Assembly: GCA_934098455.1 (NCBI GenBank)
Contig: CAKOOU010000028.1
Location: forward strand, 1 to 14,302
Direction: 5' to 3'
Source: an uncultured Bacilli bacterium
GTDB lineage: Bacteria; Bacillota_I; Bacilli_A; RF39; UBA660
Length of the DNA: 14,302 bases
Part shown: piece after piece, positions 1 through 7,063 of the stretch
How the letters are laid out: each line of letters starts with the position of its first letter
Position numbering within the stretch: position 1 is the first letter of the stretch
Notes under the pieces: generated by a model
Told to the model about the DNA's origin: nothing
The model's database searches: none
What the model saw: the letters and a program-made list of their open reading frames with translations, nothing else
Translations under genes and position numbers: made by a program

Positions 1-74
1 GATGGGCGGAGCTCTTTTCTATTCACACCTGCATAGCAGGTGGTTTTAATGTTTGACCTTTAATGGTCAAACAT
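1..74. repeat. GC-rich edge with two strong hairpins
   Basis: The first ~43 bases are far richer in G+C than anything else here. They contain a perfect 7-bp inverted repeat (26-32 CACCTGC with 36-42 GCAGGTG, loop ATA). On the plus strand it is followed by a short T run (44-47), so it could end a plus-strand transcript. Directly after it lies a second inverted repeat with 10-bp arms (49-58 and 65-74, core GTTTGACC/GGTCAAAC). The composition and stacked hairpins suggest the end of a structured RNA or of a mobile element, for example an IS200/IS605-type end with its guide-like RNA, but no transposase is in the window. The assignment is inference; the hairpins are seen directly. Confidence 0.45.
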
Positions 75-75
75 A

Positions 76-100
76 ATAAAAAGAAAAAGCATTACGCTTT
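76..100 (-). terminator. Terminator of the broken Cna-B-like gene
   Basis: On the minus strand AAAGC, a 5-base loop and GCTTT are followed by a T-rich run (TTCTTTTT). The stem overlaps the TAA stop of the minus-strand coding remnant (99-101). The stem is short, but position and T run fit a rho-independent terminator. Confidence 0.5.
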
Positions 101-571
101 AATTCTTAAATGTTAAATTTTTTTCACTAATTGGATAATTCGAATAATTAGCATCTATTAATGAAATATTTCTACTCGTTGCCTTTGGATTACTTATTTC
201 TATTTCTTTATTTTCTCCATCCATTAATATTTCTTTAATAGTAGATTCAAAATTATGAGAACCATCAGATGATAATTGTTTTATATATATTTTATATGGA
301 GTACTTGTATCATATGGTAAATGTTCTAATTTAGCACTACCATCTACATCAGTAGTAACAGGATTTCCATATTCTTGCATAGAAGCGGAACACCAGTACT
401 CGAATTTCCTGTATCACTAATATTTATAGTTAAAATTCCATTTGCAAATATTGTAAATACATATTCATTTGTTTCTTCAATAACTACTACGTTCGCAGGA
501 GATATAATAGAATTATCATAACCAAGAACAGTATAAGTTACAGTATAATTTCCATTTTCAATTTTTTTACT
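99..571 (-). pseudogene. Broken Cna-B/SpaA-like surface protein remnant
   Basis: Two minus-strand frames together read like one beta-sandwich protein. The upstream frame (about 571 to 385) gives ENGNYTVTYTVLGYDN and later TNEYVFTIFANG, then ISDTGNSSTGVP. The downstream frame (about 387 to 99) gives EYGNPVTTDVDGSAKLEH, LPYDTSTPYKIYIKQ and SSDGSHNFESTIKE, ending SLIDANYSNYPISEKNLTF. The pattern 'G.PVTTD.DG.A....LPY....Y.IY.KQ' is that of prealbumin-like Cna-B/SpaA domains. The upstream frame has a TGA at 572-574 and no start, and the two frames join only by a frameshift near 380-400, probably with a small deletion. A shorter expressed protein starting at the ATG at 380 is possible, but no good ribosome site was seen, so a decayed gene is preferred. 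The C-terminal motif is shared with the next gene (582-941), suggesting related surface or phage-type proteins. Confidence 0.6.
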
Positions 572-581
572 TCACTTACTA

Positions 582-941
582 TTAGTAGTAGGAATCTATA
601 TTTCTTTTGACATATATATTTTCTTCCATAATCGGTAAATCTTTATAGTAAGAATCCGTTATTTTAATAGTAATTGGAATAAATGTATTACATCTTCTAA
701 TACTATATCCAACATAAAAAGCTAATTTATCTTTTATATTATCATTTATATAAACAATAAATAATTGATTCATAACATATATTTTATAAATACTATTATT
801 TTTAAAATTAAAACTTATATTATCTAAATTATTAACATCTTTATCTAATAATACATTATCATTTATATCTTTTATAATAATATTATAATTATTTATTTTT
901 ATATTTAAACATATTATACATTTAATTAATAATCTTTTCAT
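582..941 (-). CDS. Small hypothetical protein, 'DxxYxxLPI' C-terminal motif
   Basis: About 119 residues, Ile/Asn/Lys-rich, predicted mostly beta strand. I chose the ATG at 941 because GGGTGA lies five bases upstream; the GTG at 950 that would extend it by three residues has no ribosome site. The N-terminus (MKRLLIKCIICLN) is too short and polar to be a convincing signal peptide. The middle holds IIIKDINDNVLLDKDV, resembling one strand-turn of a small beta-sandwich. The C-terminus ITIKITDSYYKDLPIMEENIYV matches the end of the neighbouring broken gene (SLIDANYSNYPISEKNLTF), so the two are related at least there. I recall similar short proteins in gut Firmicutes, often near phage-like genes, but know no function. 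A -10-like TATAAT lies on the minus strand at 964-969 with no clear -35. Confidence 0.6.
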   Translation of the reverse strand: MKRLLIKCIICLNIKINNYNIIIKDINDNVLLDKDVNNLDNISFNFKNNSIYKIYVMNQLFIVYINDNIKDKLAFYVGYSIRRCNTFIPITIKITDSYYKDLPIMEENIYVKRNIDSYY

Positions 942-1026
942 ATCATTCACCCAATTACATAATATTATATGAAAATATACTTAATTGGAATATGTATATA
1001 ATCTACTTTATTATTTTTAAAATCTA

Positions 1027-1047
1027 GTTTACATTTATAATGTAAAC
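1027..1047. promoter_or_regulatory. 9-bp-arm palindrome, possible operator
   Basis: GTTTACATT, three bases, then AATGTAAAC forms a perfect inverted repeat in the 175-bp gap between two divergent genes. It lies 14 bases upstream of the plus-strand -35 box. There is no adjacent T run, so it is not a terminator. A dimeric regulator controlling one or both genes is the simplest reading, but that is inference. Confidence 0.45.
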
Positions 1048-1061
1048 AACCCCAAATTATA

Positions 1062-1090
1062 TTGAATTAATATAATAAAAATCATATAAT
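1062..1090 (+). promoter_or_regulatory. Sigma-A-type promoter for the gene at 1117
   Basis: TTGAAT (1062-1067) and TATAAT (1085-1090) are separated by exactly 17 bases, an excellent match to a housekeeping promoter. The predicted transcript starts near 1097, leaving a leader of about 20 bases with GAGATGA as the ribosome site. Confidence 0.75.
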
Positions 1091-1116
1091 AACTACTTGA
1101 AAAGAGATGATATATT

Positions 1117-1494
1117 TTGAATAAAGATCAAATATTTATAGGTGATATAAAAAAATGTATTGATGTTGAAACAAAAGTAGATTTTGGAGAATACTACACA
1201 GAATATAGTTGTGACTGCACACTTATACCAGTTTATATAAGTGAAACATATAAAAAAAATGTATATTTATATAAAATAAAAGATAATAAATATATTGACT
1301 TATCAGAGTTAAATAGTTATCTAGACTTTATAAAAATAAATCATAATAAAGTAAAAAATAATATAATAATAGATACACATCCAGATAAAATAGGAGCACT
1401 ATATGTAGATGAAAATACTTTAAAACCTATCCATATTTCTAAAAAAGATAGTTCATTTTATAATATAAAAAAATTAATAAAGAAGAACAACTAA
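1117..1494 (+). CDS. Hypothetical protein, 125 aa
   Basis: The gene starts at a TTG (1117-1119), preceded by GAGATGA about eight bases upstream and a clear promoter, and ends at TAA just before a terminator, so it is a complete single-gene transcript. The protein is soluble-looking, without signal peptide or membrane segment. It has an N-terminal stretch with three cysteines (C14, and the pair in SCDC near residues 32-34), followed by LIPVYISETYKKNVYLYK, which looks like a beta-hairpin. I do not recognise a family. The cysteines could bind metal, but the spacing is not diagnostic. It is divergent from 582-941 across a palindrome, so both may be under one regulator. Confidence 0.65.
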   Translation: MNKDQIFIGDIKKCIDVETKVDFGEYYTEYSCDCTLIPVYISETYKKNVYLYKIKDNKYIDLSELNSYLDFIKINHNKVKNNIIIDTHPDKIGALYVDENTLKPIHISKKDSSFYNIKKLIKKNN

Positions 1495-1517
1495 ATCGAA
1501 ACATTCGATTTTTTATT
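1493..1517 (+). terminator. Terminator of the gene at 1117
   Basis: AAATCGAA (1493-1500), loop ACA, TTCGATTT (1504-1511), then TTTATTTT. The stem begins within the TAA stop. It lies only ~11 bases from the end of the convergent comEC, for which it may also work weakly. Confidence 0.75.
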
Positions 1518-1527
1518 TTATTAAATT

Positions 1528-3534
1528 TTAAGGAGCATACGTTTTTATATAGAAGCCACTCTTATTAATTTTAAACATTATAGTACCATCCCTATCAGTT
1601 CTATAAATTCTAGTATCTTTTACATTATCTAAAGTTTCAACATTAGGATGATTATATCTATTATTCTTCCCAACACTTATAATTGAATATGTTGGATTTA
1701 TTTTTTTAATAAAATTGATATCACTACTTGTTTTAGAACCATGATGACCTAACTTTATAACATCTGCTTTAATATTATATTTATTAATAATATCATTTTC
1801 TGTTTCCTTACTAGCATCACCCATAAATATCAATTTATTATTATATGCATTTAAATAATTAACAATACTATTTGAATTTTCATCATCAAACAACTTATGT
1901 TCAACAACATAAAATTTCATTTTAGTTCTATAACTATTTACTATTTTATTACTAGGTAATAATTTTTCACTTTCATTAATTTCACCTTTATTAATCATAA
2001 TATTTTTAACTTTAAAATTATCAATTAAATAATTTGCATTCCCAATATGGTCATTATCTCCATGACTTATCACCAACAAATCAATATCATTAATACCAAT
2101 ACTATGAAAAAACTTTATATGATTATCAGTTATATTATAACTACTACCATAAATATTATTTGGTCCAGTATCTATAACAATACATTCATTTTTATATTTT
2201 ATAACAGACATATCACCTTGTCCAACGTCTAAAAAATAAACATAATAATTATTATCAATATAATTAATATTCTTTATAACAAAAATATATATAATAAGTA
2301 AAACAAACCATCTAACATTCCTAGATAAAAACAAATAAACTAAAACATAATATATTATTAAAATACATATATTCATCTTAGGAACACATAAACTAAATAA
2401 ATTTATATTACTAATATTATTTGATAATAATTCAGTAACATTTATAAAAAAATTAAATAAAGGATTAAGAATAGGAATAACAAATACAATCAATGCCAAA
2501 GGATATAATATAAAAGATACTAAAGGTACAAACATTAAATTGACAAATATACTAAGTAAATTAACTTGATAATTTAAACTAATTGTTATAGGCAAACTAA
2601 TCAAAAAACTTATAAAAGAAACAAATAATAAATTAACAATATAATTTTTATTAAATTTATTTTTATAATATATTAAACTAAAACTAACAGAACTACTATA
2701 TAAAAATCCAATACTGTATATAAATTTAGGAATAAATAATAATATTAAAGAAATAGATATTAAAAAACTATCTATAGTACTAATATTAATTTTCTTTAAT
2801 TTTAATATATTAATAACAATATAAAATATTATACTTCTAATAATACTAGCTTGATAATTAGTTAAAATTAAATAAAATATTAAAAAAATTATAACAAACA
2901 AAACATTCTTATTACTCTTATTAATGTTATTTAACAACTTCAATATAATACTTGCTAATAAACTTATATGCATTCCCGATATTGAAAAAATATGTATTAT
3001 TCCATTTTTAGAATAATTAGAATAAGTATCATTATCTATACTACTTTTATTACCCAATATAAAAGCATTTAAGTAACCTAATTTATCATATTTATTTATC
3101 CTATCTTTTACTATATTTTTTATTTTATAAATAATATTATTTGTTCTAACTTGCTTATTAATCTTATCTACCTCTAATATATAATATATATCATTATTTT
3201 CTAAATACTTTTTATAATTAAAAGTATTAGGGATAGTATTATTATTAGTTTTTTTTAAACTACCAACAATAGATAACTTATCCCCATACTTAATATCTAT
3301 CTTATCAACATCTTCTATATAATAATTACATTTTAATTTTTCCTTACCATTTATAACAAAAGTTATATAATTTTCTTTATATTGATAATCCATAACAACT
3401 CCATAAAAGAAAGTTTCATCAATTTTATAAACAGATTTATTATTAATTCTTATAAAAGATAAACAAATTACTATAAACAGTATAAAAAAATATTTATATT
3501 GTAATAAATTCTTTAATTTTATTAAATAATGCAT
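1528..3534 (-). CDS. comEC: ComEC/Rec2 DNA uptake channel
   Basis: A polytopic membrane protein of ~668 residues that carries single-stranded transforming DNA across the membrane in natural competence. Domains in order: one N-terminal membrane helix (~12-29); an OB-like periplasmic-side domain (~40-130); the Competence domain with its signature FSISGMHIS (~183-191) and many helices up to ~425; then a C-terminal metallo-beta-lactamase domain with FLDVGQGD (~434-441), SHGDNDHIG (~490-498, the HxxxDH metal motif), FMGDAS (~570), LGHHGSKTSS (~596-605) and NHP (~628). All landmark residues are intact. It is shorter than Bacillus subtilis ComEC (776 aa). The ATG at 3534 is chosen; a GTG directly before it at 3537 is equally possible. 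It overlaps the upstream comEA-like gene by ~41 bases, so translation is probably coupled. Confidence 0.93.
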   Translation of the reverse strand: MHYLIKLKNLLQYKYFFILFIVICLSFIRINNKSVYKIDETFFYGVVMDYQYKENYITFVINGKEKLKCNYYIEDVDKIDIKYGDKLSIVGSLKKTNNNTIPNTFNYKKYLENNDIYYILEVDKINKQVRTNNIIYKIKNIVKDRINKYDKLGYLNAFILGNKSSIDNDTYSNYSKNGIIHIFSISGMHISLLASIILKLLNNINKSNKNVLFVIIFLIFYLILTNYQASIIRSIIFYIVINILKLKKINISTIDSFLISISLILLFIPKFIYSIGFLYSSSVSFSLIYYKNKFNKNYIVNLLFVSFISFLISLPITISLNYQVNLLSIFVNLMFVPLVSFILYPLALIVFVIPILNPLFNFFINVTELLSNNISNINLFSLCVPKMNICILIIYYVLVYLFLSRNVRWFVLLIIYIFVIKNINYIDNNYYVYFLDVGQGDMSVIKYKNECIVIDTGPNNIYGSSYNITDNHIKFFHSIGINDIDLLVISHGDNDHIGNANYLIDNFKVKNIMINKGEINESEKLLPSNKIVNSYRTKMKFYVVEHKLFDDENSNSIVNYLNAYNNKLIFMGDASKETENDIINKYNIKADVIKLGHHGSKTSSDINFIKKINPTYSIISVGKNNRYNHPNVETLDNVKDTRIYRTDRDGTIMFKINKSGFYIKTYAP

Positions 3535-4168
3535 CACCTATACCACTAACATTTTTTATATCTTCAATACTTTTAAATTCTCCATTACTTTCTCTATATT
3601 CTATAATTTTTTTTGCTTTAACTTCTCCTAATCCCTTTATATTTAATAAATCTTCCAAATTACATTGATTAATATTTATTGGATATTTTATTTCTTTAAT
3701 TGTAGTAGTTATAAGTTTAGTAGTAGTTGTAGTATTTTGATTTTTAGTTGTAATATTACTAGTAATTTTCTTAGTCGTAGTACTTTTTAATTTATCATCA
3801 TTTACTTTTTCAGTAACATCATTCTTTTCATTTTCTAATACATCACTATCGTCTAAACTATTTTTATTATCACATACATTAATGTAGTTGCTACAATCAC
3901 AATTTTTTAAACTTTTTATTTTATTTATTTCATATTTAGTAGGAATATATATAACCATTTCATCTTTTACTTTCTTAGATAAATTTATCTTATCTGTATA
4001 AGAACCAGATTTTAACCCTCCTGCATCTTTTATAATATCTTTTATAGTATAATTATCCTTTACTTCATATACACCAGGATTATTTACATTACCCTTTATA
4101 TCACAATATAATTTATCTTTACCAGCACTCATCATTAATATTCCCATAACTATTAAAAATTTTCTCAT
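3494..4168 (-). CDS. comEA: Second ComEA-like DNA-binding protein (paralogue)
   Basis: 224 residues. A short hydrophobic N-terminus (FLIVMGILMMSAG, ~4-16) may be a signal peptide or a weak anchor; it is much shorter than the membrane helix of the preceding ComEA. Then an SLBB domain (~20-76, DIKGNVNNPGVYEV), a Cys-containing stretch (C90, C92, C99), a Thr/Lys-rich linker (~129-157) and a tandem helix-hairpin-helix DNA-binding domain (~163-224, KGLGEVKAKKIIEYR and VSGIGDALFNKIK). ComEA proteins bind incoming double-stranded DNA outside the membrane and hand it to ComEC. It starts inside the stop of the upstream copy (ATGA) and overlaps comEC, so the three genes form one operon. The HhH part is nearly identical to that of its neighbour, down to a 27-base identical DNA stretch, which indicates recent duplication or gene conversion. 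Confidence 0.85.
   Translation of the reverse strand: MRKFLIVMGILMMSAGKDKLYCDIKGNVNNPGVYEVKDNYTIKDIIKDAGGLKSGSYTDKINLSKKVKDEMVIYIPTKYEINKIKSLKNCDCSNYINVCDNKNSLDDSDVLENEKNDVTEKVNDDKLKSTTTKKITSNITTKNQNTTTTTKLITTTIKEIKYPININQCNLEDLLNIKGLGEVKAKKIIEYRESNGEFKSIEDIKNVSGIGDALFNKIKEFITI
3551..3577. repeat. 27-bp exact repeat, copy 1 (within comEA')
   Basis: Identical to 4222-4248, 671 bases away in the other comEA gene. It encodes the FKSIEDIKN part of the second HhH motif. Flanking ~100 bases are also similar, so this is the core of the duplicated HhH segment and a possible site of recombination between the two genes. Confidence 0.85.
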
Positions 4169-4809
4169 ACTGTTATATTATCCTTTATTTTATTATATAA
4201 TGATTCTCCTATTCCACTTATATTTTTTATATCTTCAATACTTTTAAAATTACCATTATTATTTCTATATTCTATTATACTTTTTGCTTTCGCTTCACCT
4301 ATCCCATTTAAACTTGTAAACTCTTCCACAGTAGCAGTATTAATATTTATTTTATCTTTATTACTTTCCACATCTTTATCTTCTACACAATTATTAACTT
4401 CAATAATTTCAGTTTTACACTTAGTATCACAACTAACAACACTATTATTTTTTTTTATTTCATTATTATTCATAACATATATAACCATTTCACTAACTAA
4501 CTTTTGACTTAAATTTATATTACTAGTATTAGCATTTTTTAAAAGACCACCAGCCATATTAATTGCATCTATAACTCTATCATTTTTTTTAAACTCATAA
4601 ACACCAGGATTCTTAACACTACCTTTAATATCAATATAATTTTTTTCAAACACTACTTCTGTAGTTTTAACAGTTGTCTCATTCAAAGTTAAAGTATCAT
4701 TATAAGATTCTTTATCATTCATTTTTATACAATAAATTATTAAACCAATAAATAATACTACTAACATAATTATTATATATTTTATTTTATTATAATCAAA
4801 TATTTTCAT
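4165..4809 (-). CDS. comEA: ComEA DNA receptor of the competence machinery
   Basis: 214 residues with the full classical architecture: cytoplasmic N-terminus, membrane helix (~11-29), Thr-rich spacer, SLBB domain (~57-112, DIKGSVKNPGVYEF ... AGGLL), a Cys-rich linker (C127, C131, C141) and a helix-hairpin-helix DNA-binding domain (~153-214, ININTATVEEFTSLNGIG and ISGIGESLYNKIK). It is first in the comEA-comEA'-comEC operon. AAAGGA lies about 11 bases upstream of the ATG at 4809. Only ~60 bases separate it from the divergent ku gene. It ends with TGA, which shows TGA is read as stop in this genome. There is no comEB/deaminase gene between the com genes, unlike Bacillus subtilis. Confidence 0.9.
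   Translation of the reverse strand: MKIFDYNKIKYIIIMLVVLFIGLIIYCIKMNDKESYNDTLTLNETTVKTTEVVFEKNYIDIKGSVKNPGVYEFKKNDRVIDAINMAGGLLKNANTSNINLSQKLVSEMVIYVMNNNEIKKNNSVVSCDTKCKTEIIEVNNCVEDKDVESNKDKININTATVEEFTSLNGIGEAKAKSIIEYRNNNGNFKSIEDIKNISGIGESLYNKIKDNITV
4222..4248. repeat. 27-bp exact repeat, copy 2 (within comEA)
   Basis: Second copy of the exact repeat at 3551-3577, at the same place in the HhH coding region. Synonymous identity this long inside diverged genes suggests gene conversion. Confidence 0.85.
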
Positions 4810-4869
4810 AAATTATCATTCCTTTCGTATAAATTATTTTTTATTATTTAAAATAATACTGGTGATTAT

Positions 4870-5619
4870 ATGCCTAATATAAATAGTAATATTTCTTTCA
4901 TGTTAGTTAATATACCTATAACATTAAATCCTATAATACATAATAATGATATTCCCTTTAATCAACTTCATAAAAAATGTCTAAATAGAATTAAGTATAT
5001 TAAATATTGTCCTAAATGTAAAAAAGATTTAAAAGAAATAGATATTATTAAAGGATATCAATATGATAAAGATAGCTACATAACATTTAATAAAGAAGAA
5101 TTAAACAAATTAAAGTTACCAAATGAAAAAGAAATAGAGGTTATCGGATTTATTAATTTAACTGAAATAGACCCATATTATTTTGAAAAAAGTTTTTATT
5201 TAACAAGTAAGAATAATAGCAAATCATATAAATTATTTACTGAAACATTAAAACAAACTAAAAAAGTTGCACTATGTAAAACAGTATTAAATTCTAAATT
5301 TTATTATTCAATTATTAGATTTAATCAAAAAGGATTATTAATGACAACATTATATTTTTATGAAGAAATTGATATTCCTAATAATAATATAGATAAAACC
5401 ATTTCAAAAAAAGAACTAGAACTTGCAATAAAATTAGTTAATTCAATGAAAATAAAATTTAACCCTAAAGAATATATAGATTTATACCAAAATAATATTA
5501 AAGATGCTATAGAAGATAAATTAGAAGGTAAAAAAATTAAAGGTACTAAAAAAACTGATAAGAAAAAGATTAATGATTTAATGAAAGCTTTAGAAAAGAG
5601 TTTAAAAGATGTTAAATAA
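4870..5619 (+). CDS. ku: Ku DNA end-binding protein (bacterial NHEJ)
   Basis: 249 residues, close to the size of short bacterial Ku proteins. Family landmarks: the N-terminal strand ISFMLVNIPITL (~8-19), FNQLHKKCLNRIKY (~30-43), the CPKC knuckle (~47-50) followed by IIKGYQYDKDSYI (~59-71), then EIDPYYFEKSFYL in the ring-forming beta-barrel core. The last ~45 residues are Lys-rich and helical (LEGKKIKGTKKTDKKK), like the variable C-terminal tails that contact DNA and the ligase. Ku forms a homodimeric ring on double-strand ends and recruits the ligase encoded next. GGTG lies five bases before the ATG. The gene is divergent from comEA and overlaps the ligase gene by 11 bases, so the two are co-translated. 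Confidence 0.93.
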   Translation: MPNINSNISFMLVNIPITLNPIIHNNDIPFNQLHKKCLNRIKYIKYCPKCKKDLKEIDIIKGYQYDKDSYITFNKEELNKLKLPNEKEIEVIGFINLTEIDPYYFEKSFYLTSKNNSKSYKLFTETLKQTKKVALCKTVLNSKFYYSIIRFNQKGLLMTTLYFYEEIDIPNNNIDKTISKKELELAIKLVNSMKIKFNPKEYIDLYQNNIKDAIEDKLEGKKIKGTKKTDKKKINDLMKALEKSLKDVK

Positions 5620-6478
5620 TATAGTAACTCCAATGTTATTAAGTGAAAGCGATAAAATACCAACAAACAATAATTATATATATGAACTTAAATATGATGG
5701 AATACGAGCATTAATATATATAAATAAAAACAATTTAAAAATTTATACACGTAATAAAGTAGATATTACAAACTTATTTCCTGAACTAATAAAAATAAAA
5801 GATTTAGTTAAATCAAATACAATTCTAGATGGAGAAATAATCTGCACTAAAAATGGTAAACCAAATTTTTCTAAATTACTTAACAGAATACATTTAAAAA
5901 ACAAAAACAAAATAACTAGCCAAAGTATTTGGAATCGAGCAACTTTTATATGTTTTGACATTCTATTTTACAATGGAAACGATATCACTAATCAATCACT
6001 TTTAAAACGTAAAATTATTTTAGATACAATAAGTAATAATGACATTTTTATTAAAAGTCAAATATTCTATGATGGTAAAAAATTATTTAAGTTAATAAAA
6101 AAATTTAATCTAGAAGGAATTGTATGTAAAGACATAACTTCTATATACACACCTAATTGTAGAACAAATAATTGGATTAAAATCAAAAATTACAAAACAG
6201 AATATTTTTATATAGGCGGTTACAAAAACACAAATGATAATTTATTTACAATATACTTAGGTGAAAAGAAAAATAATTATTTAGATTATGTAGGAAAAGT
6301 TTTTATTTCTAAAAAAAACAAATTATACACCAAACTTCTAAAAAGTAAAAAAACTAATAATTCATTTAATAATTTAGAAGAAGATATTATATTTATAACT
6401 CCAAATATAAAAGTTAAAATAAGATATATAGAAAGGACAGAAAATAATCATCTAAGAGAAGCCTCATATATCAACTAA
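5609..6478 (+). CDS. ligD: ATP-dependent DNA ligase, LigD ligase-domain type
   Basis: 289 residues: an adenylation domain plus OB-fold, the size of a stand-alone LigD ligase module. Motif I is ELKYDGIR (K28 is the predicted AMP-accepting lysine), then TRNK (~47-50), LDGEI (~73-77), FDILFYNG (~116-123), EGIVCK (~169-174) and NWIKIK (~188-193). The OB domain ends with RYIERTENNHLREAS, as in LigD. No polymerase/primase or phosphoesterase module is attached or nearby, so end processing must come from elsewhere. It starts inside the 3' end of ku (11-base overlap) and its last four bases overlap the convergent gene at 6475. It would seal ends held by Ku in non-homologous end joining. Confidence 0.9.
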   Translation: MLNNIVTPMLLSESDKIPTNNNYIYELKYDGIRALIYINKNNLKIYTRNKVDITNLFPELIKIKDLVKSNTILDGEIICTKNGKPNFSKLLNRIHLKNKNKITSQSIWNRATFICFDILFYNGNDITNQSLLKRKIILDTISNNDIFIKSQIFYDGKKLFKLIKKFNLEGIVCKDITSIYTPNCRTNNWIKIKNYKTEYFYIGGYKNTNDNLFTIYLGEKKNNYLDYVGKVFISKKNKLYTKLLKSKKTNNSFNNLEEDIIFITPNIKVKIRYIERTENNHLREASYIN

Positions 6479-6867
6479 CTATCTACTTTAATTATAAAAG
6501 TAACCATATCTCGTTCTTCAACATCTAAATTTTTATCAAAATAAGTATACTTTTCATAAAATAATTTTTCTTTAGTTCTTTTATGCATTCTTATTATAAA
6601 TTCTAAATTTCCAACATAACAAACAATTTTATTTGATTCTTTATAATAATTTAGATTAGTTATCTTATCTTTAATATCATATACTTCTAAATTATTTAAA
6701 AGAAATTTTTTGTTAACATTTAGTACATCTGATAAGACATTAGACAATATTTTTTCTTTATCAATAGACAAAAACATTTTTTTAAAAATAATTATATTTT
6801 TTAAATTATCCATAAAAGAATAAAAATTACCATTATAAAAATCATTAATTATAAAACCTCCCTTCAC
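6475..6867 (-). CDS. Truncated Rpn-like protein with lost catalytic residues
   Basis: The protein aligns without gaps (constant offset of 18 residues) to the N-terminal third of the Rpn gene at 7043-7915: IFKKMF against FFKRIF, NNLEV against NNIEV, and EFIIRMHK (89-96) against IFIIEMNK (71-78). The two acidic positions expected in a PD-(D/E)XK core, D62 and E75 in the full-length copy, are K80 and R93 here, so it should be inactive as a nuclease. It stops near residue ~115 of the full-length protein and lacks the rest, including the EQG repeats. The start is unclear: the open frame begins with a GTG at 6867, but a strong AGGGAGG lies just inside it and the best in-frame ATG is at 6813. It could be a decaying copy or a retained inactive partner. 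It overlaps the ligase gene by four bases. Confidence 0.6.
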   Translation of the reverse strand: MKGGFIINDFYNGNFYSFMDNLKNIIIFKKMFLSIDKEKILSNVLSDVLNVNKKFLLNNLEVYDIKDKITNLNYYKESNKIVCYVGNLEFIIRMHKRTKEKLFYEKYTYFDKNLDVEERDMVTFIIKVDS

Positions 6868-7030
6868 TATATATTATTGTAGAAAAATTTGTTTTTCCTT
6901 TTTTTTTCTTGCATTTTTTTTAACTTTTTTTATAAAATATACAGATAAAAAATATCTGTATATAAAAACATACAGATACATATTTTCTGTCTGTTAACCA
7001 TTTGTATATGATTTGTAAATTATTTACATA
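6860..7030. repeat. ~172-bp intergenic module, copy 1
   Basis: This non-coding segment upstream of the truncated Rpn gene matches 7953-8124, upstream of the full-length Rpn gene, nearly base for base. It begins at the CCCTTCACTATATATTATT edge, includes an A/T hairpin with a T run, an array of CAGATA/TATCTG arms and ends with the palindrome TGTAAATTATTTACA (7014-7028). Three arms, ATACAGATA (6939-6947), TATCTGTAT (6953-6961) and ATACAGATA (6970-6978), are perfect complements, so the middle arm can pair with either neighbour. It is probably the shared control region of the two Rpn genes. Confidence 0.85.
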
Positions 7031-7031
7031 G

Positions 7032-7063
7032 AAAAAGAACAGTTATAAATTCATAACTTGTTC
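7032..7063 (-). terminator. Terminator of the full-length Rpn gene
   Basis: On the minus strand GAACA-A-GTTAT pairs with ATAAC-TGTTC (one bulged A), followed by TTTTTC. The last codons and the TAA stop (7043-7045) lie inside the hairpin. Confidence 0.7.

Noticed and set aside
1..100. CRISPR array
   Set aside because: The hairpins differ from one another and no repeat-spacer periodicity is present.
5358..5961. Minus-strand open frames opposite ku and the ligase
   Set aside because: Antisense shadows of well-supported genes with recognisable motifs on the plus strand.
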